A stretch of 54,561 nt of DNA from a bacterium (lineage in GTDB: Bacteria > Babelota > Babeliae > Babelales > Vermiphilaceae), in the NCBI GenBank assembly GCA_021818945.1, contig JAKASV010000006.1, forward strand, positions 1-54,561, read 5' to 3'. The translations under genes and the position numbers were made by a program. Positions 23,638-32,111 of this stretch are shown in pieces. Under the pieces are notes generated by a model. That model saw only the letters and a list, made by a program, of their open reading frames with translations, made no database searches and was not told where the DNA came from. Within the stretch, counting starts at the first letter, position 1; every line of letters starts with the position of its first letter.

Positions 23638-24393
23638 GTGATAAGAATAGTCGACCTTTGCAAACAGTTCGGTGAGCACTGGGTAACTCATGGAGTCAGT
23701 ATGGATATTCCTGAAGGGTGTATGACAGTTATTATAGGTCCTTCGGGAGAAGGGAAATCGGTACTTCTGAAACAAATTATTGGACTTATCAAGCCGACTT
23801 CTGGACATATTTATATCCATGGGATTGATATCACCAAGCAGTCACATCGAGAACTTGAAAGTAGTGTTACAAAAATAGGGTATGTGTTCCAGTTTGCAGC
23901 ACTGTTAGATTCACTTAACGTTTTTGAAAATATTGCCATCACTTTGCTTGAAAATGGCATGTCTGTAGAGGAAGCAAAACCTATTGTTAAAGAAAAATTA
24001 AGACTAGTTAATTTGGATGAAAAAATTCTTTTTTCCTATCCTTCAGACTTGTCAGGTGGTATGAAAAAAAGAGTAGGGCTTGCAAGAACATTAGTTACAG
24101 ATCCTGATATTATTCTCTATGATGAACCCACTACAGGCTTAGATCCTATAACGTCACGCATAATTCACGAACTTATGCGTGACATGCAAAAACGGCTTTC
24201 CTTAACATCTGTTGTCGTAAGTCACGACCTGAGTATTTTTGAATATGCAGAGTATGTAGCTTTATTGATTGGGGGCCAAATTCGTTATTTTGGTCAGGCA
24301 AAAACAATCTGGGAGTGTCAAGATCCATGGGTCTACCAATTTGTTCGAGGATTAACAGATGGTCCAATTACCAATGGAACTAATGGTTCATAA
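23638..24393 (+). CDS. mlaF: MlaF-type lipid ABC transporter ATP-binding protein
   Basis: The 251-residue ATPase powers the neighbouring MlaE permease. Walker A is GPSGEGKS, the signature is LSGGMKKRVGLAR, with the KKR typical of Mla/Ttg2A ATPases, Walker B is DIILYDEPTTGLDP, and the switch histidine is in VVSHDLSIFEYA. The start is GTG, in agreement with the family N-terminus IRIVDLCKQFG. It is the last gene of the tpiA-secG-mlaE-mlaF run, which is followed by a palindrome at 24427-24442. Confidence 0.95.
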   Translation: MIRIVDLCKQFGEHWVTHGVSMDIPEGCMTVIIGPSGEGKSVLLKQIIGLIKPTSGHIYIHGIDITKQSHRELESSVTKIGYVFQFAALLDSLNVFENIAITLLENGMSVEEAKPIVKEKLRLVNLDEKILFSYPSDLSGGMKKRVGLARTLVTDPDIILYDEPTTGLDPITSRIIHELMRDMQKRLSLTSVVVSHDLSIFEYAEYVALLIGGQIRYFGQAKTIWECQDPWVYQFVRGLTDGPITNGTNGS

Positions 24394-24414
24394 TCAATGA
24401 ATAGGTAATTTTAG

Positions 24415-24448
24415 GACTACTATCAAAAAAGCATATGCTTTTAAGTAG
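24415..24448. other. Palindrome and nested repeats after mlaF, possible terminator
   Basis: The perfect 16-bp palindrome AAAAGCATATGCTTTT (24427-24442) is flanked by ACTACT and AGTAGT, which can extend the hairpin with a few unpaired bases. It lies about 30 nt after the mlaF stop, where the operon should end. No clear T-run follows beyond the stem, so it could also be a protein-binding site. Confidence 0.4.
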
Positions 24449-24538
24449 TAATTAAACAGATGTACACTAAAAACTAGAAGGATGTTGATCTGTTCTACTG
24501 CTATGTCTGTTGCTGCTACAAAAAAGGAGATTATGAAT

Positions 24539-25531
24539 ATGTCAGCTTTGTATAAAGTTCTTTTGTTTATCGGGCTGTGTATTTCAGCTTTTGCTTATCT
24601 GTCAGCCAAGTCAGATGATTTTCGGTATCAGCTTATAAAAAAAGTCTTAGATCAATATGAACGGCCGTTTACGATGATTGATGTTGGCGCTTGTGATGGT
24701 TATTATTCCTTAAGAGCTGCACAGGACTATAATGACTCAGTTTTTGTAATGCTTGAGGGTGATGCGATACCATCATTATTTGGTACGCGGTTGCATGAGA
24801 TTTGTATGCTTAATCATGATCTTCATAATATTATTTTTCTCAAAAGGGCAGTCGAGATAGCTGATATACAAAGGTTAGGCGAGTGTGAGCATTTTGATGT
24901 GGTGCTAGCTTTGAATGTTATGGATCGCGTAGAAAAAGATTGGCGAACCTTTCTTGATAGTATAATTAATCTAGGTGAGCACATATTTATTGAAACCTCT
25001 GATAAAGAAATAAAAGGAGATCTTACAAGGTGTGGGGCAATCCTGATTGCGAGTATGCACAATAGGCGTAAATCTTGGTTGTTTTTGTTTAAAAGAAAAA
25101 AAGAATACTTGCGACGAAGGACATGGCTAAGCGTATATTCTTTTTCAAGCTGTTATATAGAAAGCAGCTTTTCTGATAAAAAACTCATAAAATCGATGCC
25201 TGATGTTACCAATAAAAATATTGCATCAGATTGGCTTCCAGGTATAAATTTACTGACCTTTAAAATGTACTCTGGGGCTTATCCTGCAACCATAACATTA
25301 CAAAAAGCTGCTGATAAAATTAAAAATGTATTGCACAGCGATTGGCGGCCTTATAATATGATAATTCAAGGAGATCGGCTAGCTCTGATTGATTTTTATG
25401 ATCCAAGGCGCGAGGGTAAGGAAACTAAGTTTACACCAAAAAGAGCAGTTTTGTTGAAATTAATGGATGTTTGGCTTGCCATGACAAATACCAAGAGTAT
25501 CGAATCTTTTTATCTGCACAAATTTTTATAA
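24539..25531 (+). CDS. Membrane-anchored methyltransferase-like protein
   Basis: The 330-residue product has an N-terminal hydrophobic anchor (YKVLLFIGLCISAFAYLS). MIDVGACDGYYSLRAA (about residues 45-60) looks like methyltransferase motif I, and HFDVVLALNVMDRV like motif IV. The rest has no recognised domain apart from a C-terminal basic and aromatic section. An ATG in AAAAGGAGATTATGAATATG is used; the second ATG has better spacing, and the first at 24533 or an upstream ATG at 24482 are possible. If exported, SAM would be unavailable, so the catalytic part is more likely cytosolic with a membrane tether, or the fold has lost activity. Confidence 0.6.
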   Translation: MSALYKVLLFIGLCISAFAYLSAKSDDFRYQLIKKVLDQYERPFTMIDVGACDGYYSLRAAQDYNDSVFVMLEGDAIPSLFGTRLHEICMLNHDLHNIIFLKRAVEIADIQRLGECEHFDVVLALNVMDRVEKDWRTFLDSIINLGEHIFIETSDKEIKGDLTRCGAILIASMHNRRKSWLFLFKRKKEYLRRRTWLSVYSFSSCYIESSFSDKKLIKSMPDVTNKNIASDWLPGINLLTFKMYSGAYPATITLQKAADKIKNVLHSDWRPYNMIIQGDRLALIDFYDPRREGKETKFTPKRAVLLKLMDVWLAMTNTKSIESFYLHKFL

Positions 25532-25623
25532 AAGATTCAAATATTCGACAAACTATCCAGAGCCCTGTAAGCTACATTTTATGTATTCTATTGTGCTTTC
25601 TATAATTTTATGGAGACTGTTGC

Positions 25624-26940
25624 GTGTCAAAAGAAGATAAGCTATCGCTGCCAGCAGCGATTTTAATTAATCTTAACATTATGCTCGGTGCAGGTGTTTT
25701 CATCAATACAGTAAAGCTTTCAAAATGGGCAGGCGTGCTTGGCTGTTTAATGTATCCGCTCATTGGGTTATTGATGCTACCGCTTATCATTTCAATCGCA
25801 AAATTGGTGAACGTATATCCTGATGCAGGTTTTTATGGCTATGGAGCTAAAGCAATTCACCCATTTGTTGGGTTTTTTAGTTCATGGGCTTATTTTACAG
25901 GTAAACTTGCCTCCGCAATGCTTATGATCCATGTCTCGCTGTCTCTCGTTCATCAGATTGTGCCAATAGTACAAGATATTCCTGTTATTGTGCTTGATTT
26001 AGTAGTTCTTTTTACCTTTATTCTCCTAAATATGCTTAATGTACAAACAGGTGGTCGGATTCAAGTGTGGTTTATGTCACTCAAAATCATTCCCATCTTT
26101 TTTTCGATCTTTGCTGGGCTATATCTCTTTTCTTGGCGCAATTATGCGTTAGTTAATATGCACTGGGAGGGTGTTCCATCAACATTGCCGCTGGTACTGT
26201 ATGCAGCCACCGGTTTTGAGGCGGCCTGCTCGCTCAGTTGTAAAATTAAAGATGCTCATCGCAATGGTCCTTTAGCAATCTTTATATCATACGGAATTAT
26301 GATTGCCATTGCTTTTACCTATCAGCTTGCCTTTTATGGTGCTATGGGTAACTCTTTGGCAGCTTTACAAGAATATACTGGAATATTTCCTTTATTATTG
26401 GGCACTTTAATGCCTGGATATACAGCGCTTGCAACAACCATACAAGCCGTATTGTATTTGGCTATTGCAGCTTCAGCTTTAGGATCAGGTTATGGTATTT
26501 TATTCAGTAATCCATGGAATTTGTATGCAATGGCTCGCTATGGCCATATTTGTTTTCAATCAACTTTTACTTATCTCAACAGGTATGGATTACCAATTTG
26601 GTGTATTATTACTGAAGGAGTTCTCTGTACGTTGTATCTTTTAGTTACGCAGGGAGATACACTCTCATTACAACAAACCAGTGCTTTGGCTTGTTCGATT
26701 GCCTACACGGTTAGTGTTGTGGCGCTGATTTCTCTTGTATTTTGGCGACGAACGGTGAACATTCAGTGTTGGATTCCTATATTGGCTCTTTTTAACTGTC
26801 TCATTCTTATCGGTTCGTGTGTTCGTAATTTCATATTGTTTGGCATTCATCCATTGCTTTTATTTACAACCCTGCTTGTTTTAGGGGTTATCATGTTCAT
26901 GTATACTTGGAAAAGCCGAGTTATTCAAACAAACTCATAA
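25624..26940 (+). CDS. APC-superfamily amino acid permease
   Basis: The 438-residue protein has about 12 hydrophobic segments. The first, INLNIMLGAGVFINTVKLSKWAG, contains the GxGxF-type substrate-binding break of the amino acid/polyamine/cation family. Conserved glycine-rich features also follow in helix 3 (GFFSSWAYFTGKLASAML) and helix 6 (LPLVLYAATGFEAACSLS). It probably imports amino acids by proton symport or exchange, an expected need in a host-dependent bacterium. The start is GTG with GGAGA upstream. It stands alone between the methyltransferase-like gene and convergent mraY. The substrate cannot be deduced. Confidence 0.9.
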   Translation: MSKEDKLSLPAAILINLNIMLGAGVFINTVKLSKWAGVLGCLMYPLIGLLMLPLIISIAKLVNVYPDAGFYGYGAKAIHPFVGFFSSWAYFTGKLASAMLMIHVSLSLVHQIVPIVQDIPVIVLDLVVLFTFILLNMLNVQTGGRIQVWFMSLKIIPIFFSIFAGLYLFSWRNYALVNMHWEGVPSTLPLVLYAATGFEAACSLSCKIKDAHRNGPLAIFISYGIMIAIAFTYQLAFYGAMGNSLAALQEYTGIFPLLLGTLMPGYTALATTIQAVLYLAIAASALGSGYGILFSNPWNLYAMARYGHICFQSTFTYLNRYGLPIWCIITEGVLCTLYLLVTQGDTLSLQQTSALACSIAYTVSVVALISLVFWRRTVNIQCWIPILALFNCLILIGSCVRNFILFGIHPLLLFTTLLVLGVIMFMYTWKSRVIQTNS

Positions 26941-27021
26941 ATTTTTAGTGCTTGTGCAAAGATCTGCCGAGTTAAAGACTTAGTATAATCAGTATAAATT
27001 TAAGCTTATAGGTTTGTTTTT

Positions 27022-28086
27022 TTAGCGAATTTTTAAAGTAATAAGTGACACCATACAAAGAACAATCGAGATGATAATAAAGCGAGTCGTAATCTTTGTT
27101 TCACTTAGGCCTTCAAGCTCAAAATGATGGTGAATAGGTGCCATTTTAAAGATCCTTTTTCCCCGATATTTAAATGATAAGACTTGAAGCATCACAGACA
27201 CTGTTTCGATGACAAAAACCCCACCAGAAACAACAAGCAATAGTTCTTGTTTTGACATGAGTGCCATCAGAGCCAAAGCAGCGCCAAGAGAAAGAGATCC
27301 TACATCGCCCATAAAAATCTGGGCAGGATGAGCATTGAACCACAAAAAACCAAGTACCGCACCGATAAGAGCTCCACTAATAACGGTTATTTCTGGGTTA
27401 TTGGTAAAAGGAATGTGTAAATACGCAGCAATAATAAAATGGCTTGATGCATAACACAGAAATGCAAAAAGGGCTAAGTTGGGTAATAGTACACCACTAG
27501 CAAGTCCATCGAGCCCATCTGTTAAGTTAACAGCATTACTAGTAGCCAGAAGTACAAACATTATCCAAAATATAAAAAACCAACCAAGATTAGGATGAAA
27601 GTTTTTTAAGAAAGGAAAGCATATACTGGTAGAAACTGTCAAAGTGGAAACAAGCAACAAAGCAATTATGAATGAAAAAGCAATTTGCATAAACCATTTT
27701 TGTTTAGCAGTTATGCCTTTTCTCTTTGTTATTTTTTTCCAGTCATCCCAAAATCCTATTGCTCCAAAAAGAAGTATGCCAAGTAGAAACAACCATACAT
27801 GAAGTTTTGCAAGGTTGCACCATATCAAACTGGTAAAAAAAACGATAGCTAGGATCAAAAGGCCACCCATTGTCGGAATATTGTTTTTTGTTTTGTGCCG
27901 TTCTGGTGTGTATTCACGAACTTGGCTTGCAAAATATTCTTGGGATTTTTTTATGAACCAATTGCCAATAAGCAAGGATACTAGCAGTGATGTAAGTAAC
28001 GAAGCTATGGTGCGAAAACTAATGTAATGAACAATATTAAATGCAGAAATAGATTGCTGAAGATAAGTTGCTATATGATAAAACAT
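27022..28086 (-). CDS. mraY: Phospho-N-acetylmuramoyl-pentapeptide transferase
   Basis: MraY makes lipid I by moving phospho-MurNAc-pentapeptide to undecaprenyl phosphate at the inner face of the cytoplasmic membrane. Family motifs are IPTMGGLLIL, NAVNLTDGLDGLASGV with the catalytic Asp pair region, FLWFNAHPAQIFMGDVGSLS and the MAPIHHHFELEGLSE loop. Ten or so hydrophobic segments are visible in 354 residues, the usual size. ATG 28086 fits the family start (MFYHIATYL); the upstream TTG is unnecessary. It is separated from other mur genes, which normally sit together, so the dcw cluster is broken up in this genome. Confidence 0.96.
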   Translation of the reverse strand: MFYHIATYLQQSISAFNIVHYISFRTIASLLTSLLVSLLIGNWFIKKSQEYFASQVREYTPERHKTKNNIPTMGGLLILAIVFFTSLIWCNLAKLHVWLFLLGILLFGAIGFWDDWKKITKRKGITAKQKWFMQIAFSFIIALLLVSTLTVSTSICFPFLKNFHPNLGWFFIFWIMFVLLATSNAVNLTDGLDGLASGVLLPNLALFAFLCYASSHFIIAAYLHIPFTNNPEITVISGALIGAVLGFLWFNAHPAQIFMGDVGSLSLGAALALMALMSKQELLLVVSGGVFVIETVSVMLQVLSFKYRGKRIFKMAPIHHHFELEGLSETKITTRFIIISIVLCMVSLITLKIR

Positions 28087-28431
28087 AGATACTTTCGACC
28101 TGAGCGGTTGCAAAAAAATGTAACTACTTTATGATATCTCATACGAGTATACAAGTCCATTCTAGTGAGTGTTTTCTGAGCCATTTGACTGTCAGATTGA
28201 GTTTATCTAAACTGAATGATACTTATAGTTGATAGTACTAAGGAGCATTTTATTAGCAATATGCTTTTCGGTAGCGCAGAAAATATGGAGAGTTATTATT
28301 GTACCTTGAATTATCGCAAACAGTTGGTATGCATATATTGTCTGTATATATGTACCAGCAACTTTTCAATGGGCAATACTACGTATGGTTTTTTGCGTTG
28401 AATTTCCATAATAATGTTGAGAGGTATACGA
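28087..28431. promoter_or_regulatory. Intergenic region with candidate promoter for the exported helical protein
   Basis: No convincing gene is seen in these 345 bases; short open frames here have no ribosome-binding site. TTGACT (28185-28190), a 17-nt spacer and TAAACT (28208-28213) form a possible sigma70 promoter pointing to the gene at 28432. An isolated TAAGGAG at about 28240 has no standard start codon at the right distance. Confidence 0.35.
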
Positions 28432-29127
28432 ATGAACTTTTTATCGGTCAAAAAGAATGTTTTGTCATTACTTGCCCTTAGTTGTTTATTTGCGCAAAGC
28501 ATGATGGTAAGTGGCAGAAATAATGCTGCATTTAAAGAAGAAGAACGTGCCTATGTTCATAAGCTGGCAAATGAAATAGAAGACATGTTTGAGTTTTTTA
28601 GAGTAAACATTTCAAAATTTATTGATCCCTGTGATCATACACCGTATCGCCAACTTGCTGTAGCATTAAGCGATAAAATTGCTGAATTTGAACAACATGT
28701 CATGACAACATTGGCGAAAAAACTTGTTGAAGCAAAATCAAAAAATACTGAAGTCTTTCAACAAAGTATCTGCATTGTGCAAGAGGTTCTTACTGATTTT
28801 TTAACAAAGCTCAATGTTCTTCGAAATATTCTTGTAAAGCCCGAATATCTTAATGCTCATGATGGTATACAAGCTATCAAGCTTGCAAAAGAACTAGAAA
28901 AGTATTGTAAAGATCTTTTAGATGGCAAAATAATTGCTCAGCTTGAAGCCAAAATCGATACAGTATACAATTTGGTTTCCGGTGTCTCTGAGCAATCACT
29001 GTCGGAACGTCTTAAAGAAATAAAAAATATCCTTAAGAATCTTAAGGGTGCATCTATGCAGAAAAAATCTGGAAGTGAATTGAAAGTTGTTAACGGTATA
29101 ACTGCCAAAATCAGACATAACAAATAA
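28432..29127 (+). CDS. Exported alpha-helical protein of unknown function
   Basis: The 231-residue protein begins with a signal peptide (MNFLSVKKNVLSLLALSCLFAQSMMVSG). The mature chain is predicted to be nearly all helix, with heptad-like stretches (VHKLANEIEDMFEFFRVN, ERLKEIKNILKNLKG) and few glycines or prolines. No family was recognised. GAGAGG precedes ATG 28432; an ATG six codons earlier would add charged residues before the signal. It is followed by a strong terminator, so it is monocistronic. Confidence 0.75.
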   Translation: MNFLSVKKNVLSLLALSCLFAQSMMVSGRNNAAFKEEERAYVHKLANEIEDMFEFFRVNISKFIDPCDHTPYRQLAVALSDKIAEFEQHVMTTLAKKLVEAKSKNTEVFQQSICIVQEVLTDFLTKLNVLRNILVKPEYLNAHDGIQAIKLAKELEKYCKDLLDGKIIAQLEAKIDTVYNLVSGVSEQSLSERLKEIKNILKNLKGASMQKKSGSELKVVNGITAKIRHNK

Positions 29128-29220
29128 TGAAGGTTATATATTGTTACCAATAATGGGGAAATGGAGGTTTCCTGCGCTATTTAGCTTTATTAATCATTCT
29201 TAATGATGATATATGAATAT

Positions 29221-29260
29221 ACCGAGGTACATGTTTTCAACAGTGCCTCGGTTTTTTTTC
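29221..29260 (+). terminator. Rho-independent terminator after the exported helical protein
   Basis: ACCGAGGTAC (29221-29230) pairs with GTGCCTCGGT (29243-29252) through one G-T wobble, with a 12-nt loop and eight Ts directly after. It ends just before the stop of the convergent dcd gene. Confidence 0.9.
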
Positions 29261-29266
29261 TTAGAA

Positions 29267-29791
29267 TCATTTTTTCTCTTGCAATTCTTTATAAAGATAG
29301 CTTGGTTGTGTATCTGTGCTTGCTTTATATTTAGTGCTATACAGTTCGTATGTGCCTACAATTTCCTGAAAGTATATCTGACATATCTGAATATCCGGAT
29401 AAATTCGTACCTGTTGTGTTGCTACTAATTCCAGTGTCCAGTAACCTGAAGAACCAACATTTCCAAGTCCGGCACTTACATGCACAAAAAGTCCAAGACG
29501 CGCTATTGATGAGCGACCTTCAAGTATGGGGACATAATAATCTGAACTTGTATATTCTACTGTTCGCGCCAAATAGACCCGACCAGGTTGTAAGACAATT
29601 CCGGTTTTGGGAATCACTAGTTTTTCGGTTTTGTTTTCATGTTTCATATCTATGATTGAATTAGTATAAATCAGAAGCTCATTATGCAAAGTCAAGTTAT
29701 AACTGTTTGGGTTGAGCTGGTTGATAGAAAATGGTTCGATAATAATCTCATGTCCGAGTTTTGATTGAATTTCTTTGCCAGACAAAATCAT
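29267..29791 (-). CDS. dcd: dCTP deaminase
   Basis: The 174-residue protein matches the Dcd/dUTPase trimer family, which deaminates dCTP to dUTP for thymidylate synthesis. Visible features are LNPNSYNLTLHNELL near the N-terminus (usual S-x-D-L-x-L), LEGRSSIARLGLFVHVSAG with the conserved serines and arginine at the subunit interface, and GYWTLELVATQ carrying the catalytic Glu in TLEL. The segment between these, GLGNVGSSG, replaces the usual IDPGFxG, so it is somewhat divergent. It stands alone, divergent from the MoxR gene. Confidence 0.88.
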   Translation of the reverse strand: MILSGKEIQSKLGHEIIIEPFSINQLNPNSYNLTLHNELLIYTNSIIDMKHENKTEKLVIPKTGIVLQPGRVYLARTVEYTSSDYYVPILEGRSSIARLGLFVHVSAGLGNVGSSGYWTLELVATQQVRIYPDIQICQIYFQEIVGTYELYSTKYKASTDTQPSYLYKELQEKK

Positions 29792-29892
29792 AAATTCCTT
29801 TCTAAGTATTGTCAGAAATTAATACTCTTGATACAATATCCATGCACTTATCGTACGATGGCGTGGTCATATAGTATAAGGATGAACTACCC

Positions 29893-30879
29893 ATGGATGT
29901 CAATCCAAATAAAAATATAATTGATGAAATAAAAGAAGAGAGTTTACGGTTTCAGGGTCTGGCGGTTGAAGTTTCAAAGGTAATTGTAGGCCAAAAAGAG
30001 GTCATCGATTTCATTTTGAATGCTATTTTATGTAATGGACATATTCTATTAGAAGGTGTGCCGGGTATTGCTAAAACAACCATGATTAAAGCGATGGCTA
30101 AGGCTCTCGGGCTGCATTTTAATCGTATTCAATTTACACCGGATCTATTGCCAGCAGATTTAATTGGTACACTCATTTACAACCCTAAAATGCAAGAATT
30201 TGAAACAAAAAAAGGACCAATTTTTGCCAATCTTATTCTAGCTGATGAAATCAATCGTGCTCCTGCAAAAGTTCAATCAGCTCTTCTTGAAGCTATGCAG
30301 GAACATCAGGTTACCATTGGATCAAATACCTTTAAACTTGCAGAGCCTTTTTTAGTTTTTGCAACGCAAAATCCGATAGAACAGGAAGGGACATATCGGT
30401 TACCAGAAGCCCAGGTTGATCGTTTTATGTTTAAACTGCTTGTCCATTATCCAAGCCTTAAAGAAGAACATGAAATCGTAAAACGTTCTTTATCACTTGA
30501 TAGTATTTCAAAGTTGCTTTCGAAAGAAGATATTGAACGTGCGCAAGAACTTGTATCACGTGTATATATGGACGAAAAAATTATTGATTATATCGTTAAT
30601 ATAGTCTTTGCTACGCGCGAGCCAGCTAATTTTCAACTCAAGGAATTGCATCCTCTTATTTTGTATGGTGTTTCGCCGCGAGCAACTCTGGCATTATTTG
30701 GTGCATCAAAGGCGCATGCATTCTTAAAGCGTCGTCATTTTGTTACTCCCGATGATGTAAAGGCAGTATGTCCAGCAATTTTGCGTCACCGTCTTGTGCT
30801 CACCTATGATGCAGAAGCAGAAAATGTCAAGCCCGATGCAATTATACAAAAAATTTTGAACACGGTACCAACTCCATGA
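29893..30879 (+). CDS. MoxR-family AAA+ ATPase
   Basis: MoxR ATPases are cytosolic chaperone-like machines that help assemble or activate protein complexes. The 328-residue protein has Walker A EGVPGIAKTT, Walker B LILADEINRAPAKVQSALLEAMQE, sensor 1 ATQNPIEQEGTYRLPEAQVDRF and the lid domain with GVSPRATLAL. Typical partners (DUF58 and von Willebrand factor proteins) do not follow here; a secretion-type cluster does, beginning about 115 nt downstream. Whether it serves that cluster is an inference from position only. Confidence 0.95.
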   Translation: MDVNPNKNIIDEIKEESLRFQGLAVEVSKVIVGQKEVIDFILNAILCNGHILLEGVPGIAKTTMIKAMAKALGLHFNRIQFTPDLLPADLIGTLIYNPKMQEFETKKGPIFANLILADEINRAPAKVQSALLEAMQEHQVTIGSNTFKLAEPFLVFATQNPIEQEGTYRLPEAQVDRFMFKLLVHYPSLKEEHEIVKRSLSLDSISKLLSKEDIERAQELVSRVYMDEKIIDYIVNIVFATREPANFQLKELHPLILYGVSPRATLALFGASKAHAFLKRRHFVTPDDVKAVCPAILRHRLVLTYDAEAENVKPDAIIQKILNTVPTP

Positions 30880-30933
30880 TGCATGATATTCTTCAGATAC
30901 AAGTTATTATTCTAAAGCATGCTCGATTCGTGC

Positions 30934-30963
30934 TTGACAAATTTCTTATATGGGGGGTATTGT
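30934..30963 (+). promoter_or_regulatory. Candidate promoter of the secretion-type cluster
   Basis: A consensus TTGACA (30934-30939) is followed after 18 nt by TATTGT (30958-30963), which matches four of six -10 bases. The resulting leader would be about 25 nt before the GspC-like gene. It would separate the cluster from MoxR, although readthrough is possible. Confidence 0.45.
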
Positions 30964-30993
30964 GGAAAAGTATACTAAAAAAGGGAAGGCTTG

Positions 30994-32103
30994 ATGAAAC
31001 AGCCAGTATGGATCCTCAATAGTTCTTTGCTGTTATTATTAGGTATTGTGGGCTTGTTTATTTTGGCTTCGCGAGAAAGAGTTCCCTCACGACAGGTAAT
31101 TAGTCCAGAACCGGCAGCAGTTGAAGTAAGTGCCGAACGGCCAACCATCAGCAGCAAAAAAATATGGGAAAAAGATTTGTTCGGTACGATTATTGTAGTA
31201 CCTCCGGCAAAGCCAACAGATCTTGTACCAGAAATGCCACCTGCCCCCGTAGCGAGACCACCAATTGTTCCTGCAATGCCGACTCCTGTTTTTTTACCAC
31301 CGCTCAATGTAACATTAAAAGGGATCGTAACTGTTTCGCATGATGAATCGAGGAACCGCGCCATTATTGCAGACAACAAAACAACTCAGGAAGGAGTTTA
31401 TAAGACAGGAGATACAATCGAAGATGCTCAATTAATGCGCATATTCTCTAATAAAGTTGTGCTCGTACGTTCTAATGGTCAACAAGAAGTGCTTTATCTC
31501 AGAGAAAAAGATGCTAAAACTGATCCTATGTTTGCTGTACTGAGTGGTTGGGCTGATATAGTACATGAAGTACGTCCTACTGAATATACCATTGATCCTG
31601 TATTGTTTGCAGATCGTGTTAAAAGTCTTGCGCAATTTATCGATATTTTTGACCTAACAACAGTATATAAAAAAGGTCAAAATGTAGGATGTCGTATAGG
31701 TAACCTTGAAAAAGATTCGCTTGGCATACTCCTTGGTTTCCAACTAGGTGATATTATTGTGCGGATCAACAATATTCCTGCAACTGACACGGCTCATCGA
31801 TTAAAAATATATAAAGAATTGACTAAATTACCTATTGAGGGGAAACAGATTGTTGTTGAATTTCTTCGTCGCAAGCAGCCAATGTCTATACACATAACGT
31901 TGGAACAAATAAGACCAAAGCCAACCTTAGAAAATATTAAAAAAGTTCCAGTTATTCCACAAACTGCTGAAGATGTGAAAGAAAAAGAATTGAGAACGTT
32001 ACGCGAAAAATTTAATTTTGCTCCAACGTTACAAGAGATACGAGAACGGGAACGGACACATATGGTACAACCAGAAAAAGCGGAAAAACCCGAGCATAGT
32101 TGA
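30994..32103 (+). CDS. GspC-like inner-membrane protein of a type II secretion-type system
   Basis: The 369-residue protein has one N-terminal transmembrane helix (SSLLLLLGIVGLFILA), a proline-rich periplasmic linker (about 60-100), an HR-like domain with VTLKGIVTVSHDES and GVYKTGDTIEDAQLMRIFSNKVVLVR (about 103-160), and a PDZ-like domain (about 225-310, GILLGFQLGDIIVRINNIPATDT). In type II systems GspC links the inner-membrane platform to the secretin. GspC is always next to gspD, as here. ATG 30994 is used in place of the adjoining TTG. The tail is charged and overlaps the secretin gene region. Confidence 0.85.
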   Translation: MKQPVWILNSSLLLLLGIVGLFILASRERVPSRQVISPEPAAVEVSAERPTISSKKIWEKDLFGTIIVVPPAKPTDLVPEMPPAPVARPPIVPAMPTPVFLPPLNVTLKGIVTVSHDESRNRAIIADNKTTQEGVYKTGDTIEDAQLMRIFSNKVVLVRSNGQQEVLYLREKDAKTDPMFAVLSGWADIVHEVRPTEYTIDPVLFADRVKSLAQFIDIFDLTTVYKKGQNVGCRIGNLEKDSLGILLGFQLGDIIVRINNIPATDTAHRLKIYKELTKLPIEGKQIVVEFLRRKQPMSIHITLEQIRPKPTLENIKKVPVIPQTAEDVKEKELRTLREKFNFAPTLQEIRERERTHMVQPEKAEKPEHS

Positions 32104-32111
32104 GTAAACGT

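Noticed and set aside
28216-28401. Short plus-strand frames and a TAAGGAG motif between mraY and the exported helical protein
   Set aside because: Cys/Tyr/Ile-rich translations without a standard start at the right distance; a signal-like string (ILLAICFSVA) would require an ATT start almost touching the ribosome-binding site.
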